A stretch of DNA of 64,000 nt from Streptomyces californicus (GTDB lineage: Bacteria > Actinomycetota > Actinomycetes > Streptomycetales > Streptomycetaceae): NCBI RefSeq assembly GCF_000717645.1, contig NZ_JNZZ01000004.1, forward strand, positions 1 through 64,000, given 5' to 3'. The position numbers and the translations under genes are program-made. This document shows, in pieces, positions 7,624 to 16,256 of this stretch. Within the stretch, counting starts at the first letter, position 1. Every line of letters starts with the position of its first letter. The notes beneath the pieces were generated by a model that had not been told where the DNA came from, did no database searches, and saw nothing but the letters and a program-made list of their open reading frames with translations.

Positions 7624-10209
7624 TCACCCGTCCGTCGCGATGGCGTTCAGGACGTTCATCCGGCCCGCCCGGAAGGCCGGGACGAGGGCGGCGAACAGTC
7701 CGACCAGCGCCGAGCAGGCGAACACCGTGAGGATCGTCGGCCACGGGATGTCCAGGACCTCCAGCCCCTCCAGGGCCAGCAGCTTCTGCGCGGCGGTGCC
7801 CCAGCCCATCCCCAGACCGAGGCCGAGCAGCGCGCCGAAGAGGGCGATGACCACGGACTCCAGGCGGATCATGCGGCGCAGTTGGCGGCGGGAGAGGCCG
7901 ATGGCGCGCATCAGGCCGATCTCCCGGGTCCGCTCGACCACGGAGAGGGCCAGGGTGTTCACCACACCGAGGACCGCGACGATGATCGCCAGCGCGAGCA
8001 GGCCGTACACGATGTTCAGCAGCTGGCCGACCTGGTCCTTGAGCGTCTCCTTGAAGTCGGCCTGGTTCTGCACGGAGTAGACCGGGTACTCGGCGAGGGC
8101 GCTCTTGAGGGCCGCGTACGCCTCCTTCTCCTTGCCCTCCTCGGCCTTGGCGAACATGACCGCGTTCTGCGGCATCCGGTCGGCCGCGACATAGGAGGCC
8201 GCCGTGGTGAGGTTGACGTACATCGCCCCGCGGTCGATGTTCGTGTCGTCGGAGGTGATGGCCGCCACCGTGAGCTTCGCGGTCTTCCCCTCCTTGAAGG
8301 CGACGGTCATGGTGTCGCCGACCTTCACCCCGTGCTTCTCCGCGTAGTCCTCCCCGACGGACATGGCGTCCTTGCCGTACGCCTCGGCCAGGTCGCCGGA
8401 GAGCGCCGTGCGGCGGACGTCCTGCTGGTAGGTGGGGTCGGCGGCGGTGATCCCCTCGTCCGCCGTCTTCCCGTTCGGTGCGGTGATCTTCGCCTTGAGG
8501 AAGGCGTAGTCCGTCACGTGCTCCAGACCGGGCACGGCGTGCACGGCGTCGGCGGCCTGGGGCACGATCGGGCGGCCGGCTCCGCCGTCCTGGACGATGA
8601 AGTCCGCGCCGACCGACCTGTCGAGCTCCTCGGTGGCCGAGGCCACCATGGAGGACCCGACGACGGACAGGCAGGCCACCAGGGCGAGCCCGATCATCAA
8701 CGCCGCGCCCGTCGCTCCCGTGCGGCGGGGGTTGCGCAGGGCGTTGCGCTCGGCCAGCCGGCCGACCGGGCCGAAGAGCCGCAGGACGACGACGCTCAGG
8801 GCGCGGACCACGACACCGGCCAGGAGCGGGCCGATCACGATGAAGCCGATCAGGGTCAGCAGCACGCCGAGGGCGAGGTACATCGAGCCTTCGGTGGCCT
8901 TGTCGGCCTGGGTGGTCACCCACAGGGCCGCACCGCCGGCGGCCGTCAGGAGGAGACCGATGCCGGCCCTGATCCAGCCGGACCGGCCGTCGGCAGGCGT
9001 CCCGGCGTCGCGCAGCGCGGCCATCGGGGAGACCTTGCCGGCCCGGCGCGCCGGTATGTACGCGGCGAGGACGGTGACGACGACGCCGAGCAGCAGGCCG
9101 ATGACCGGGGTCGTCCAGGCGACGGTGAGGTCGCCGGTGGACAGCTCCATGCCGACGGCGCTCATCATCTTCATCAGCCCGACCGAGAGGCCGACGCCGG
9201 CGGCGACGCCGAGCAGGGAGCCGACGATGCCGAGGAGGACCGCCTCCAGCAGCACGGAGCGGTTGACCTGCTTGCGGCTGGAGCCGATGGCCCGCATCAG
9301 CCCGATCTCACGGGTGCGCTGGGCGACCAGCATCGAGAAGGTGTTGACGATGAGGAAGATGCCGACGAGGAAGGCGATCCCGGCGAAGCCGAGCATCGCG
9401 TACTTCATGACGTCCAGGAAGGCGCCCATGGAGTCCTTGTTGGCGTCGGCGGCCTCCTTCTGGGTCTGCAGCTTGTACGCGGCCGAGCCGTCGAGTGCGG
9501 CGGCCACGCTCTCCTTGAGCCGGGCGTCGCTGACTCCGCTCTCCGCGGTCACCAGGACCTGGGTGAAGACGTCCGGGGCGCCCAGCAGGTGCTTCTGGGC
9601 GGTGGCGGTGTCGAGGTAGACGACGGCCGCGCCCGGGTTGGTGACGGTGAAGGCCGCGATGCCGCCGATCTTCGCCCTGAGGTCGCCGGTCGCGGCGATG
9701 ATCCGCAGTTCGTCGCCGATCCCGAGCTTGTGCTTCTTCGCGGTGTCGGCGTCGACCATCACCTCGGTGGGGCCGCGGGGCGCGTGCCCGGAGGTGATCT
9801 CCATCGACCGCAGGTCGTTCTTCGTCCAGTTGCTCGCGATGGTGGGTGCGCCGGTCTGCGAACCCATGTTCTCGTTCTCGCTGTTGACGACCGTGACCGC
9901 CATGGAGAACGCGGAACCCTCGGCCCGCTCCACCCCGTCGGCCTTCGCGACCTGCTGGACCACGGAGGCGGGCAGGGATGCGGGCTTCCCGTTTCCGGGC
10001 TGCTCCTCGGCTCCCTCGGCGTCCTTCGGGCTGACGGTGACGTCGGGCGAGGAGATGGTGAAGAGCTTGTCGAAGGTGGTGTTCATCGTGTCGGTGAACA
10101 CGAGCGTGCCGCAGACGAACGCGACGGAGAGCAGCACCGCCACGGCGGAGAGGGCCATCCGGCCCTTGTGCGCGAGGAAGTTGCGCACGGAGGTCTTCCA
10201 GACGGTCAT
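7624..10209 (-). CDS. ABC transporter permease, FtsX/MacB type
   Basis: 861 aa. One N-terminal membrane helix (about 17-37), a large extracytoplasmic domain (about 45-260), three helices to about 400, two or more helices, a second extracytoplasmic domain (about 540-720) and three C-terminal helices. The cytoplasmic motif RTREIGLMRAIG occurs twice, after the first-half helix (AQRTREIG) and near the C terminus (VERTREIG), showing internal duplication of the FtsX module. Members of this family move lipids, peptides or antibiotics, or pass force to envelope enzymes; the substrate cannot be read here. ATG 10209 overlaps the ATPase stop by 4 nt (ATGA), so the two form one exporter. Confidence 0.93.
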   Translation of the reverse strand: MTVWKTSVRNFLAHKGRMALSAVAVLLSVAFVCGTLVFTDTMNTTFDKLFTISSPDVTVSPKDAEGAEEQPGNGKPASLPASVVQQVAKADGVERAEGSAFSMAVTVVNSENENMGSQTGAPTIASNWTKNDLRSMEITSGHAPRGPTEVMVDADTAKKHKLGIGDELRIIAATGDLRAKIGGIAAFTVTNPGAAVVYLDTATAQKHLLGAPDVFTQVLVTAESGVSDARLKESVAAALDGSAAYKLQTQKEAADANKDSMGAFLDVMKYAMLGFAGIAFLVGIFLIVNTFSMLVAQRTREIGLMRAIGSSRKQVNRSVLLEAVLLGIVGSLLGVAAGVGLSVGLMKMMSAVGMELSTGDLTVAWTTPVIGLLLGVVVTVLAAYIPARRAGKVSPMAALRDAGTPADGRSGWIRAGIGLLLTAAGGAALWVTTQADKATEGSMYLALGVLLTLIGFIVIGPLLAGVVVRALSVVVLRLFGPVGRLAERNALRNPRRTGATGAALMIGLALVACLSVVGSSMVASATEELDRSVGADFIVQDGGAGRPIVPQAADAVHAVPGLEHVTDYAFLKAKITAPNGKTADEGITAADPTYQQDVRRTALSGDLAEAYGKDAMSVGEDYAEKHGVKVGDTMTVAFKEGKTAKLTVAAITSDDTNIDRGAMYVNLTTAASYVAADRMPQNAVMFAKAEEGKEKEAYAALKSALAEYPVYSVQNQADFKETLKDQVGQLLNIVYGLLALAIIVAVLGVVNTLALSVVERTREIGLMRAIGLSRRQLRRMIRLESVVIALFGALLGLGLGMGWGTAAQKLLALEGLEVLDIPWPTILTVFACSALVGLFAALVPAFRAGRMNVLNAIATDG

Positions 10210-10994
10210 GACGTCCGCCCGCGGGCGTCGAAGTTCTTCATGCGGTCGAGGACCTGCTCGGCGGTCGGGTGGTGCATCTCGTCGACGATGGAGCCGTCGG
10301 CGAGATACAGCACCCGGTCCGCGTAGGAGGCGGCGACGGGGTCGTGGGTGACCATGACGATGGTCTGGCCCAGCTCGTCGACCGACTTGCGGAGGAAGGA
10401 GAGGACTTCGGCCCCGGCGCGGGAGTCCAGGTTCCCGGTGGGCTCGTCGCCGAAGATGATCTCCGGCCGGGCGGCGAGCGCCCGGGCGACGGCGACACGC
10501 TGCTGCTGGCCGCCGGAGAGCTGGGTGGGCCGGTGCTTGAGGCGCTCGGCGAGCCCGACCGTCTCCACGACCTGCTGGAGCCAGCCGGCGTCCGGCTTGC
10601 GGCCCGCGATGTCCATCGGCAGCGTGATGTTCTCGATGGCGTTGAGCGTCGGGAGCAGGTTGAACGCCTGGAAGATGAACCCGATCCGGTCACGCCGGAG
10701 TTGGGTGAGCTTCTTGTCCTTGAGCTTGGTGATCTCGGTCTCGTCGAGGAAGATCTCGCCCGACGTGACCGTGTCCAACCCGGCCAGGCAGTGCATCAGG
10801 GTCGACTTGCCGGAGCCGGACGGGCCCATGATCGCCGTGAACTGCCCGCGGGCTATGTCCACATCGACGTGGTCGAGCGCGACGACCCGGGTCTCGCCGG
10901 TGCCGTACGCCTTCACGACCTGCCGCGCTCGTGCCGCGACGGCCGTACGCCCTCCAGTGCCCCCGTGCCTGGGAATGGTCACAGCCGTTGTCAC
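10206..10994 (-). CDS. ABC transporter ATP-binding protein, MacB/LolD type
   Basis: 262 aa. Walker A GPSGSGKST, Q-loop with FIFQAFNLLPTL, signature LSGGQQQRV, Walker B EIIFGDEPTGNLD and switch His in VTHDP are all present, so it should hydrolyse ATP and drive the downstream FtsX-type permease. GTG start at 10994 has an AGGAGT site 8 nt upstream; longer in-frame sequence upstream is non-coding Arg/Pro-rich. The 5' region carries a perfect hairpin and TAAG direct repeats, suggesting control by an OmpR-type regulator (inference). Confidence 0.95.
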   Translation of the reverse strand: MTTAVTIPRHGGTGGRTAVAARARQVVKAYGTGETRVVALDHVDVDIARGQFTAIMGPSGSGKSTLMHCLAGLDTVTSGEIFLDETEITKLKDKKLTQLRRDRIGFIFQAFNLLPTLNAIENITLPMDIAGRKPDAGWLQQVVETVGLAERLKHRPTQLSGGQQQRVAVARALAARPEIIFGDEPTGNLDSRAGAEVLSFLRKSVDELGQTIVMVTHDPVAASYADRVLYLADGSIVDEMHHPTAEQVLDRMKNFDARGRTS

Positions 10995-11093
10995 GGTTTT
11001 ACTCCTATGTCGGTCGATGGCAGGACGTCTTTGGGTACGGTCCGATTCTGCTGGCGTGACCGTGCCCGGCGCGATGGTGCTCAGCGCAGTCTT

Positions 11094-11115
11094 CGGGTGG
11101 GGTTTTCCCCACCCG
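11094..11115. promoter_or_regulatory. Perfect hairpin in the leader of the ABC operon
   Basis: CGGGTGGGG (11094-11102) pairs with CCCCACCCG (11107-11115) around TTTT. Located about 100 nt upstream of the ATPase start; could be an attenuator or operator. Confidence 0.45.
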
Positions 11116-11144
11116 CCCCCCTGCGGCAAGCCATAGCGGCGACG

Positions 11145-11162
11145 TAAGAAGAGGCTAAGGAA
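11145..11162. promoter_or_regulatory. TAAG direct repeats with 11-bp period
   Basis: TAAGAAGAGGC then TAAGGAAAC: the TAAG cores begin at 11145 and 11156, exactly one helical turn apart, the layout used by OmpR/PhoB-family response regulators. Between the divergent ABC and MFS operons. Assignment to a particular regulator is not possible from sequence. Confidence 0.4.
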
Positions 11163-11398
11163 ACGGCCCCCACCCCCACGTCCTCCGCCGGGAGGAACGG
11201 GCCCTGGCCGCTGTGCGGGTGCGCCCCCTAGGGGAATCAGCCCCCGGGCGGACACGAGGTCAGGGACACGCGTCGGCGGCGGGCCCGGCGGCCTCGCCGA
11301 CCGCGTCGGGCACTCCCCTCCCTTCTCGGCCCCTCCCCTCCCACGCGCCCGGATGAGACAGTGCCCCGGGAGATAGGTGCATAGGGAAGGGAACCCGG

Positions 11399-13342
11399 GT
11401 GGACCGCACGGACGACAGGAGCGCCGCAGACGCGGGCGGCGCGGATACGAGCGACGCCGACGCGAGCAGCGCGGATACGGGCCCGCCCGCCCCGGCCACG
11501 GGCCCGCGCACGACAGCGGACTCCCGTACGGAAGCGGGCCCGGCCTCCCGTACGAGCACAGGCACGCCCACGGAAACGGGCACAGGCCCCCGTTCGGGCA
11601 CCGAAGCGGGAACAGGCTCCCCCACGGCCACGCAAGCGGAACCGGAACCGGACTCAGCCCCGAGAAGCGGACCGGGCACGACAGCCGGACCGGCCGCGGC
11701 GGACGGCTCAGCCACCCCCGCGAGCGCCGATGGCACCACACCTGCCATACCCGCCGCACCCGCCGCACCCGCCGCCACCACCACCCGGGGCCGCCGCCCC
11801 GTCGTGGCGGCGCTCATGCTCGGCATGGCGCTGGCCGCGATCGACGGCACCATCGTCTCCACCGCCGTCCCGCAGATCGTCGGCGACCTCGGCGGGTTCA
11901 CCGTCTTCTCCTGGCTCTTCTCCGGCTACCTGCTCGCCGTCACCGTCACCCTCCCCCTGTACGGAAAGCTCTCCGACACCTTCGGCCGCAAGCCGGTCCT
12001 GATCGCCGGGATCATCCTCTTCCTGGTCGGCTCCCTGCTCTGCGCGGCCGCCTGGAACATGGCCGCGCTCATCGCCTTCCGCATCGTCCAGGGGCTGGGC
12101 GGCGGGGCGCTCCAGGGCACGATCCAGACCATCGCGGCCGACCTCTACCCGCTCAAGGAACGGCCCCGCATCCAGGCCCGGCTGTCGACGGTGTGGGCCA
12201 CCTCCTCGGTCGCCGGACCGGTGGCCGGCGGGCTGCTCGCCGGGTACGCCGACTGGCGGTGGATCTTCCTGATCAACCTCCCCGTCGGGGCGGTCGCCCT
12301 CTGGCGGGTCGTCCGCCACCTCCAGGAACCGTCGCGCCCGCGCCCCGCCACCAGGCCCCGGGTGGACTGGGCGGGCGCGCTCGCCGTCTTCGCCACCGGG
12401 GCGCTGCTCCTCACGGCCCTCGTCCAGGGCGGCGTCGCCTGGCCGTGGTTCTCGGCGCCCTCGCTCGGCCTGTTCGGGGCGAGCGCGCTCCTGGCCGCGC
12501 TCACGGTCGTCGTCGAACGGCGGGCGGCGGAGCCGATCATCCCGGGCTGGGTGTGGCGGCGGCGCACCATCGCCTCGGTCAACCTGGCCCTCGGCGCGAT
12601 GGGGCTGCTGATGGTCGCGCCGACCGTCTTCCTGCCGACGTACGCCCAGTCGGTGCTCGGCCTCGGGCCGATAGCCGCCGAATTCGTGCTCTCCGTGATG
12701 ACGCTGAGCTGGCCCGTCTCGGCGGCCTTCTCCGACCGGGTCTACAACCGGATCGGCTTCCGCCGGACCGCGATGCTCGGCATGGGCGCGGCCCTGCTGA
12801 TCCTGCTGGCCTTCCCGCTCCTCCCCTATCCCGGCGAGGCGTGGCACCCCGCGCTGCTGATGCTCCTGCTCGGCGCGGCCCTCGGCCTCTTCCAGCTCCC
12901 GCTGATCGTGGGCGTCCAGTCGACGGTCGGCTGGGCGGAGCGCGGTACGACGACGGCGTCGGTCCTCTTCTGCCGCCAGGTCGGCCAGAGCATCGGTGCG
13001 GCCCTCTTCGGGGCCATCGCGAACGGCGTCCTGGCCGCCCGCCTCCTCGACGCGCCGGTGGACGGCCTCCCCGGCGATCTGGACGCGGTGGCCCGCACGC
13101 TGGAGGATCCGGGCGCCGTCTCGTCGGCGGCGGCGGAGTACCTGCGCCGGGCGGTGGACGCGGCGGTCGACCACGTCTACGTCGGGGCCGCCGGAGCCGC
13201 CGCCCTGGCCCTGCTCGCCCTGATCACCCTGGCCCCGCGCCGCTTCCCGGTCATCACGGAACCGTCCGACAGCCCCACGGCGCCGGACCCGGCCGCGACT
13301 CCCACGGCGTCGGAGGCGGCCCCGGCACGCCAGGACCGCTGA
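11399..13342 (+). CDS. MFS efflux transporter, DHA2 (EmrB/QacA) family, with long disordered N terminus
   Basis: 647 aa. Residues 1-130 are a low-complexity Ala/Thr/Ser/Gly/Pro tail, unusual in length for the family. Helices start at about 135 (VVAALMLGMALAAIDGTIV, with the DHA2 D-G-T-I-V signature) and about 14 follow. Motif A is GKLSDTFGRKPV, and the antiporter motif C region (GPVAGGLLAGYADWRWIF) is present. Proton-driven drug export is the usual role. GTG 11399 follows GGGAAGGGAA. It is divergent from the ABC exporter and not obviously paired with its own TetR regulator. Confidence 0.9.
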   Translation: MDRTDDRSAADAGGADTSDADASSADTGPPAPATGPRTTADSRTEAGPASRTSTGTPTETGTGPRSGTEAGTGSPTATQAEPEPDSAPRSGPGTTAGPAAADGSATPASADGTTPAIPAAPAAPAATTTRGRRPVVAALMLGMALAAIDGTIVSTAVPQIVGDLGGFTVFSWLFSGYLLAVTVTLPLYGKLSDTFGRKPVLIAGIILFLVGSLLCAAAWNMAALIAFRIVQGLGGGALQGTIQTIAADLYPLKERPRIQARLSTVWATSSVAGPVAGGLLAGYADWRWIFLINLPVGAVALWRVVRHLQEPSRPRPATRPRVDWAGALAVFATGALLLTALVQGGVAWPWFSAPSLGLFGASALLAALTVVVERRAAEPIIPGWVWRRRTIASVNLALGAMGLLMVAPTVFLPTYAQSVLGLGPIAAEFVLSVMTLSWPVSAAFSDRVYNRIGFRRTAMLGMGAALLILLAFPLLPYPGEAWHPALLMLLLGAALGLFQLPLIVGVQSTVGWAERGTTTASVLFCRQVGQSIGAALFGAIANGVLAARLLDAPVDGLPGDLDAVARTLEDPGAVSSAAAEYLRRAVDAAVDHVYVGAAGAAALALLALITLAPRRFPVITEPSDSPTAPDPAATPTASEAAPARQDR

Positions 13343-13439
13343 GGCTGCCCCGCACCGGGAGCCGTGCCAGGATCGAGGAACCGGGGCCCCTGAGCACGCT
13401 CCCGGCCGACGCCCCCACCCGACGTACCGGAGAGCAGCC

Positions 13440-13832
13440 ATGAGGATCACCCTGACCAGCGTCTTCGTCGACGACCAGGAGAAGGCCGTGCGCTTCTACA
13501 CGGACGTCCTGGGGTTCCGGAAGAAGCACGACGTGCCGCTCGGCGGCGAGGACCGCTGGCTGACGGTGGTCTCGCCGGAGGACCCCGACGGCACCGAACT
13601 CCTCCTGGAACCGGACAAGCACCCCGCCGTGAAGCCGTACACGACGGCTCTGGTCGCGGACGGCATCCCGGCCACCGCCTTCGCCGTGGACGACGTACGG
13701 GCGGAGTTCGAGCGGCTGAGCGGTCTCGGCGTCCGGTTCACCCAGGAACCGATGGAGGCGGGCCCCGTCACCCTGGCCGTCCTGGACGACACCTGCGGCA
13801 ACCTGATCCAGATCATGCAGACCGGCTCCTGA
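13440..13832 (+). CDS. VOC-superfamily (glyoxalase/bleomycin-resistance-like) protein
   Basis: 130 aa, ATG with GGAGAG site. Two beta-alpha-beta-beta-beta modules: N-terminal MRITLTSVFVDDQEKAVRFY and a C-terminal half ending in DTCGNLIQIMQ, the common DxxGNxxQ closing motif containing a metal-ligand position. Typical length for single-domain VOC proteins of the glyoxalase type that act as dioxygenases, isomerases or binding proteins; the substrate is unknown. Follows the MFS pump by 97 nt in the same direction and may be co-transcribed. Confidence 0.88.
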   Translation: MRITLTSVFVDDQEKAVRFYTDVLGFRKKHDVPLGGEDRWLTVVSPEDPDGTELLLEPDKHPAVKPYTTALVADGIPATAFAVDDVRAEFERLSGLGVRFTQEPMEAGPVTLAVLDDTCGNLIQIMQTGS

Positions 13833-13880
13833 CCCGGCTCCTGAGGAGTTCGCGGGCCGCGCCGACGAGAGCGGCGTCGC

Positions 13881-13940
13881 CCGGGACCGGTCCCGCCCGG
13901 CCGGAACCGTTCCGCCCGGCCGGGACCGTTCCGCCCGGCC
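13881..13940. repeat. Three tandem ~20-bp units with internal palindromes
   Basis: Units read GGGACCGGTCCCGCCCGGCC, GGAACCGTTCCGCCCGGCC and GGGACCGTTCCGCCCGGCC. Each holds a near-palindrome (GGGACCGGTCCC, GGAACCGTTCC). They sit between the converging VOC gene and the ATP-binding protein gene and may act as a terminator or simply be slippage. Confidence 0.6.
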
Positions 13941-13998
13941 GGGCCCCCCTCCTTGAGCCGGGGCTCCCCGGAGCAAGGACCGTGCCGCAGAGCCGGGA

Positions 13999-14568
13999 CT
14001 ACGCCGTCGGCACCGGCCGGTCGGCCGGCACCTCCGCCCACACCGTCTTCCCGACCGGGTTCCTGGACTCCCACCCCCACCTCGTCGCCACGGCCTCCAC
14101 CAGGAACAGGCCGCGCCCCGTCTCCTGGTCGTCATCGGGCAGCTTCGGCTGCTCGGGGACCCGGCCGAGCACGGCGTCCGAGACCTCGATACGGAAGCGG
14201 CTCGCCGGGCCTTCGTAGTCCACCCGGACGTGGAAGTTCCGCCCCCGCAGCCGTCCGTGGCACACCGCGTTGGCGGCCAGCTCGGCGACCACCAGCGCCA
14301 CCGAGCACGACGCGTCCGTCGTCGGCCCGAACCCCCACTCCGCCAGCCGCCGCACCACGGTGCGCCGCGCGAGGCGGGCCCCCGCGGGAGTGGGGCGGAA
14401 CTGCCGGGACAGGCTGCCGTACCCGTTGGCGGTCAGTCCGAAGCCGCGCCGAGCGGGCAGGGCCGCGTCTCTCCCGCCGTCCTTCGCCGCGCAGTCCGCG
14501 CACTCCGCGCACCTCGCACACTTCGGGCTCTCCGCCGTGGTCGTGTTCTCGCCACTCATCCTGGCCAT
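13999..14568 (-). CDS. Anti-sigma-like histidine-kinase-fold ATP-binding protein with Cys-rich N terminus
   Basis: 189 aa. The Bergerat ATPase fold is shown by the N-box AELAANAVCHG (about residues 95-105) and the glycine box GRGLFLVEAVATRWG; the middle D-box is altered (SDAVLG). This family includes RsbW-like regulators found in tens of copies in Streptomyces. Unusual: residues 17-26 read CARCAECADC, four cysteines spaced C-x2-C-x2-C-x2-C, suggesting a metal or redox switch. It is divergent from an XRE/DUF397 pair, the common Streptomyces trio. ATG 14568 or ATG 14559 could be the start; neither has a strong ribosome-binding site. Confidence 0.8.
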   Translation of the reverse strand: MARMSGENTTTAESPKCARCAECADCAAKDGGRDAALPARRGFGLTANGYGSLSRQFRPTPAGARLARRTVVRRLAEWGFGPTTDASCSVALVVAELAANAVCHGRLRGRNFHVRVDYEGPASRFRIEVSDAVLGRVPEQPKLPDDDQETGRGLFLVEAVATRWGWESRNPVGKTVWAEVPADRPVPTA

Positions 14569-14711
14569 CCGCTCGCTCGATTCGTCCGACGTCCCACGTC
14601 ACCCACACGGGCGGTCGTGTGACGTTCCGTACTCAAGAGTCGGCGGCGCGTCCTAGCCTCGGAAGATGACAGCGCCTTACCGTGCGGGCCGTAAGAATCG
14701 GAAGTAACCCC

Positions 14712-15656
14712 ATGGCCAAAGCAATTGACCCGCAGTCCTCCATGGCCGCCCTCTTCGGATCACGCCTGCGCAAGCTGCGCGACGCGGCCGGGCTCACCCA
14801 GACCGAAGTGGGCGCGCTCGCCCACGTGGTGGGCAGCCGGATCGCCCAGCTCGAACGCGCGACCGGCGCGAAGCCCACGCTGGAGCTGACCCGTGTCCTG
14901 GACCGGGAGTTGGTGGCGGACGAGTTACTGATCGACCTCTGGCCGTACGTGTACCGGGAGGCGTTCCCGGACTGGTCGCAGGCGTTCATCGCGTACTCCG
15001 CCCGCGCGAGGGTGATCCGCGAGTACTCCTCGCACGCCGTGCCGGGTCTGCTGCAGACCCCCGAATACGCACGGGTCCTGCTGAGCATGGGCCACTCACT
15101 GCGGGACGCCGAGCACCTGGAGGAGCGCGTGGCGGCCCGGCTCGACCGGCAGGTGCGGCTGACCGGCCCGGACCGGCCGGAGCTGTGGGTCGTCCTCGAC
15201 GAGGCCGTGCTCCGGCGGCCGGTCGGCGGAGCGGCGGTGATGCGCGGCCAGTTGGAGAGGCTGCTCAGGATGGCGAAGGAGCCCAACATCACCGTTCAGG
15301 TGCTGCCGTTCGACCAGGGCGCGCACGGGGCGCTGGCCGGTTCCCTCTCCGTGCTGGTGATGCCGGACGGCACCGAGATCGCCTACACGGAAGGAGCCCA
15401 CCACGGCCAGTTGACCGAGGAGCCGGAGGAGGTCGAACAGTTCTCCCTGACCTACCATCAGCTCACAGCGATGGCGCTGCCACCGCTGATGTCGCTCGAT
15501 CTGATCCGATCCGTGCTGGAGGCCGATTACCGTGCAGCGAGTATCCCGTCGCGATCTGACCGCCGCCGCCTGGCGCAGCAGCAGCTACAGCAACGAGGAG
15601 GGCGGCAACTGCGTGCAGGTGGCGGACGGATTCCCCGGCGTCGTCCCCGTCCGTGA
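14712..15656 (+). CDS. XRE-family regulator with DUF5753 (Scr1-type) domain; TTA codon
   Basis: 314 aa. Residues about 12-65 are a helix-turn-helix (FGSRLRKLRDAAGLTQTEV, then GSRIAQLERATG); residues about 80-275 are the DUF5753 sensor region (WSQAFIAYSARARVIREY, PGLLQTPEYAR). Codon 72 is TTA (14925-14927), so translation probably needs the bldA tRNA and is tied to development. The reading frame continues 125 nt into the DUF397 gene, ending in an Arg/Gln-rich tail (about residues 275-314) unlike the family, where the protein normally stops at about the LEADYR position. Works with the downstream DUF397 and divergent ATPase in a regulatory trio. Confidence 0.9.
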   Translation: MAKAIDPQSSMAALFGSRLRKLRDAAGLTQTEVGALAHVVGSRIAQLERATGAKPTLELTRVLDRELVADELLIDLWPYVYREAFPDWSQAFIAYSARARVIREYSSHAVPGLLQTPEYARVLLSMGHSLRDAEHLEERVAARLDRQVRLTGPDRPELWVVLDEAVLRRPVGGAAVMRGQLERLLRMAKEPNITVQVLPFDQGAHGALAGSLSVLVMPDGTEIAYTEGAHHGQLTEEPEEVEQFSLTYHQLTAMALPPLMSLDLIRSVLEADYRAASIPSRSDRRRLAQQQLQQRGGRQLRAGGGRIPRRRPRP

Positions 15657-15738
15657 CAGCAAGAACCCCACCGGGCCCTCCCTCACCCTGACCGCCGACG
15701 CCTGGGCCGCCTTCATCACGGGCGTCGTCGCCCGCTGA
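15532..15738 (+). CDS. DUF397 small regulatory protein
   Basis: 68 aa. Shows the DUF397 pattern: WRSSSYSNEEGGNCVQVA, V-R-D-S-K and TADAWAAFITGV. Proteins of this family are encoded next to DUF5753 regulators and modulate them. GTG 15532 lies well inside the XRE gene (125-nt overlap in another frame), so expression is probably translationally coupled. Length and start are typical. Confidence 0.9.
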   Translation: MQRVSRRDLTAAAWRSSSYSNEEGGNCVQVADGFPGVVPVRDSKNPTGPSLTLTADAWAAFITGVVAR

Positions 15739-16256
15739 CGCGTCAGTCGGCGCTCTCCCCCGGTGCCGAAGGCGGCGTTCCGCTGACTGGTGTCACCACG
15801 CACGCACCGGGGCCCTTACGGAGATATCGGACCACGCCACCCGTCGATATCCTCCGGCGAGGCCATGGAGATTGGCCGAAAAGGGCCCCTCCACCCGGCC
15901 CGCTCACGCGTCACCGTTTCCGCGCCGGGGCCGCACAACGGGCGTATCGCATATGCCCCGACCAATCTCCGGGAGCCCATTCCCGCCCCAGGGCCGACTT
16001 CACCGCGCGCTACCTCGCGGATACCACAGCACCTGCGGCCAGCTGGCCACTTCCCGTCAAAATCACTCTGCCTACGGACTATGACGTCGACCGGATCATC
16101 CGTCGCATGAGCATGTCTACGATGTGGTCAACCCCTGACAGGAAAGGTCGCTTCCGCTTATCCCGATTCCGGTTCAGCCAGGTGATCCGCACCTTTTCGG
16201 GGTGGCCGCACACCTTTCGCATACCTTCCGCTCGGTAGATCTGAGGGACCGCATCC
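15739..16256. other. Intergenic region before the conservon
   Basis: 518 nt, less GC-rich than its surroundings. An imperfect inverted repeat near 15743-15786 (CAGTCGG ... CCGCTGACTG) may end the DUF397 message. Open frames here (for example 15790-16110) have no ribosome-binding site or recognisable protein and are not called. The conservon promoter should lie in the last 150 nt; TAGATCT near 16236 is a possible -10. Confidence 0.5.

Larger units (their letters stand above)
10995..11398. other. Divergent promoter region of ABC exporter and MFS pump
   Basis: 404 nt shared by two efflux systems. Contains the hairpin 11094-11115, direct TAAG repeats at 11145 and 11156, and the perfect 10-bp palindrome CCCCTAGGGG (11225-11234). 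No gene seen. Confidence 0.6.

Noticed and set aside
15790..16110. Possible 106-residue gene upstream of the conservon
   Set aside because: No ribosome-binding site, composition unlike coding sequence, no recognisable motif.
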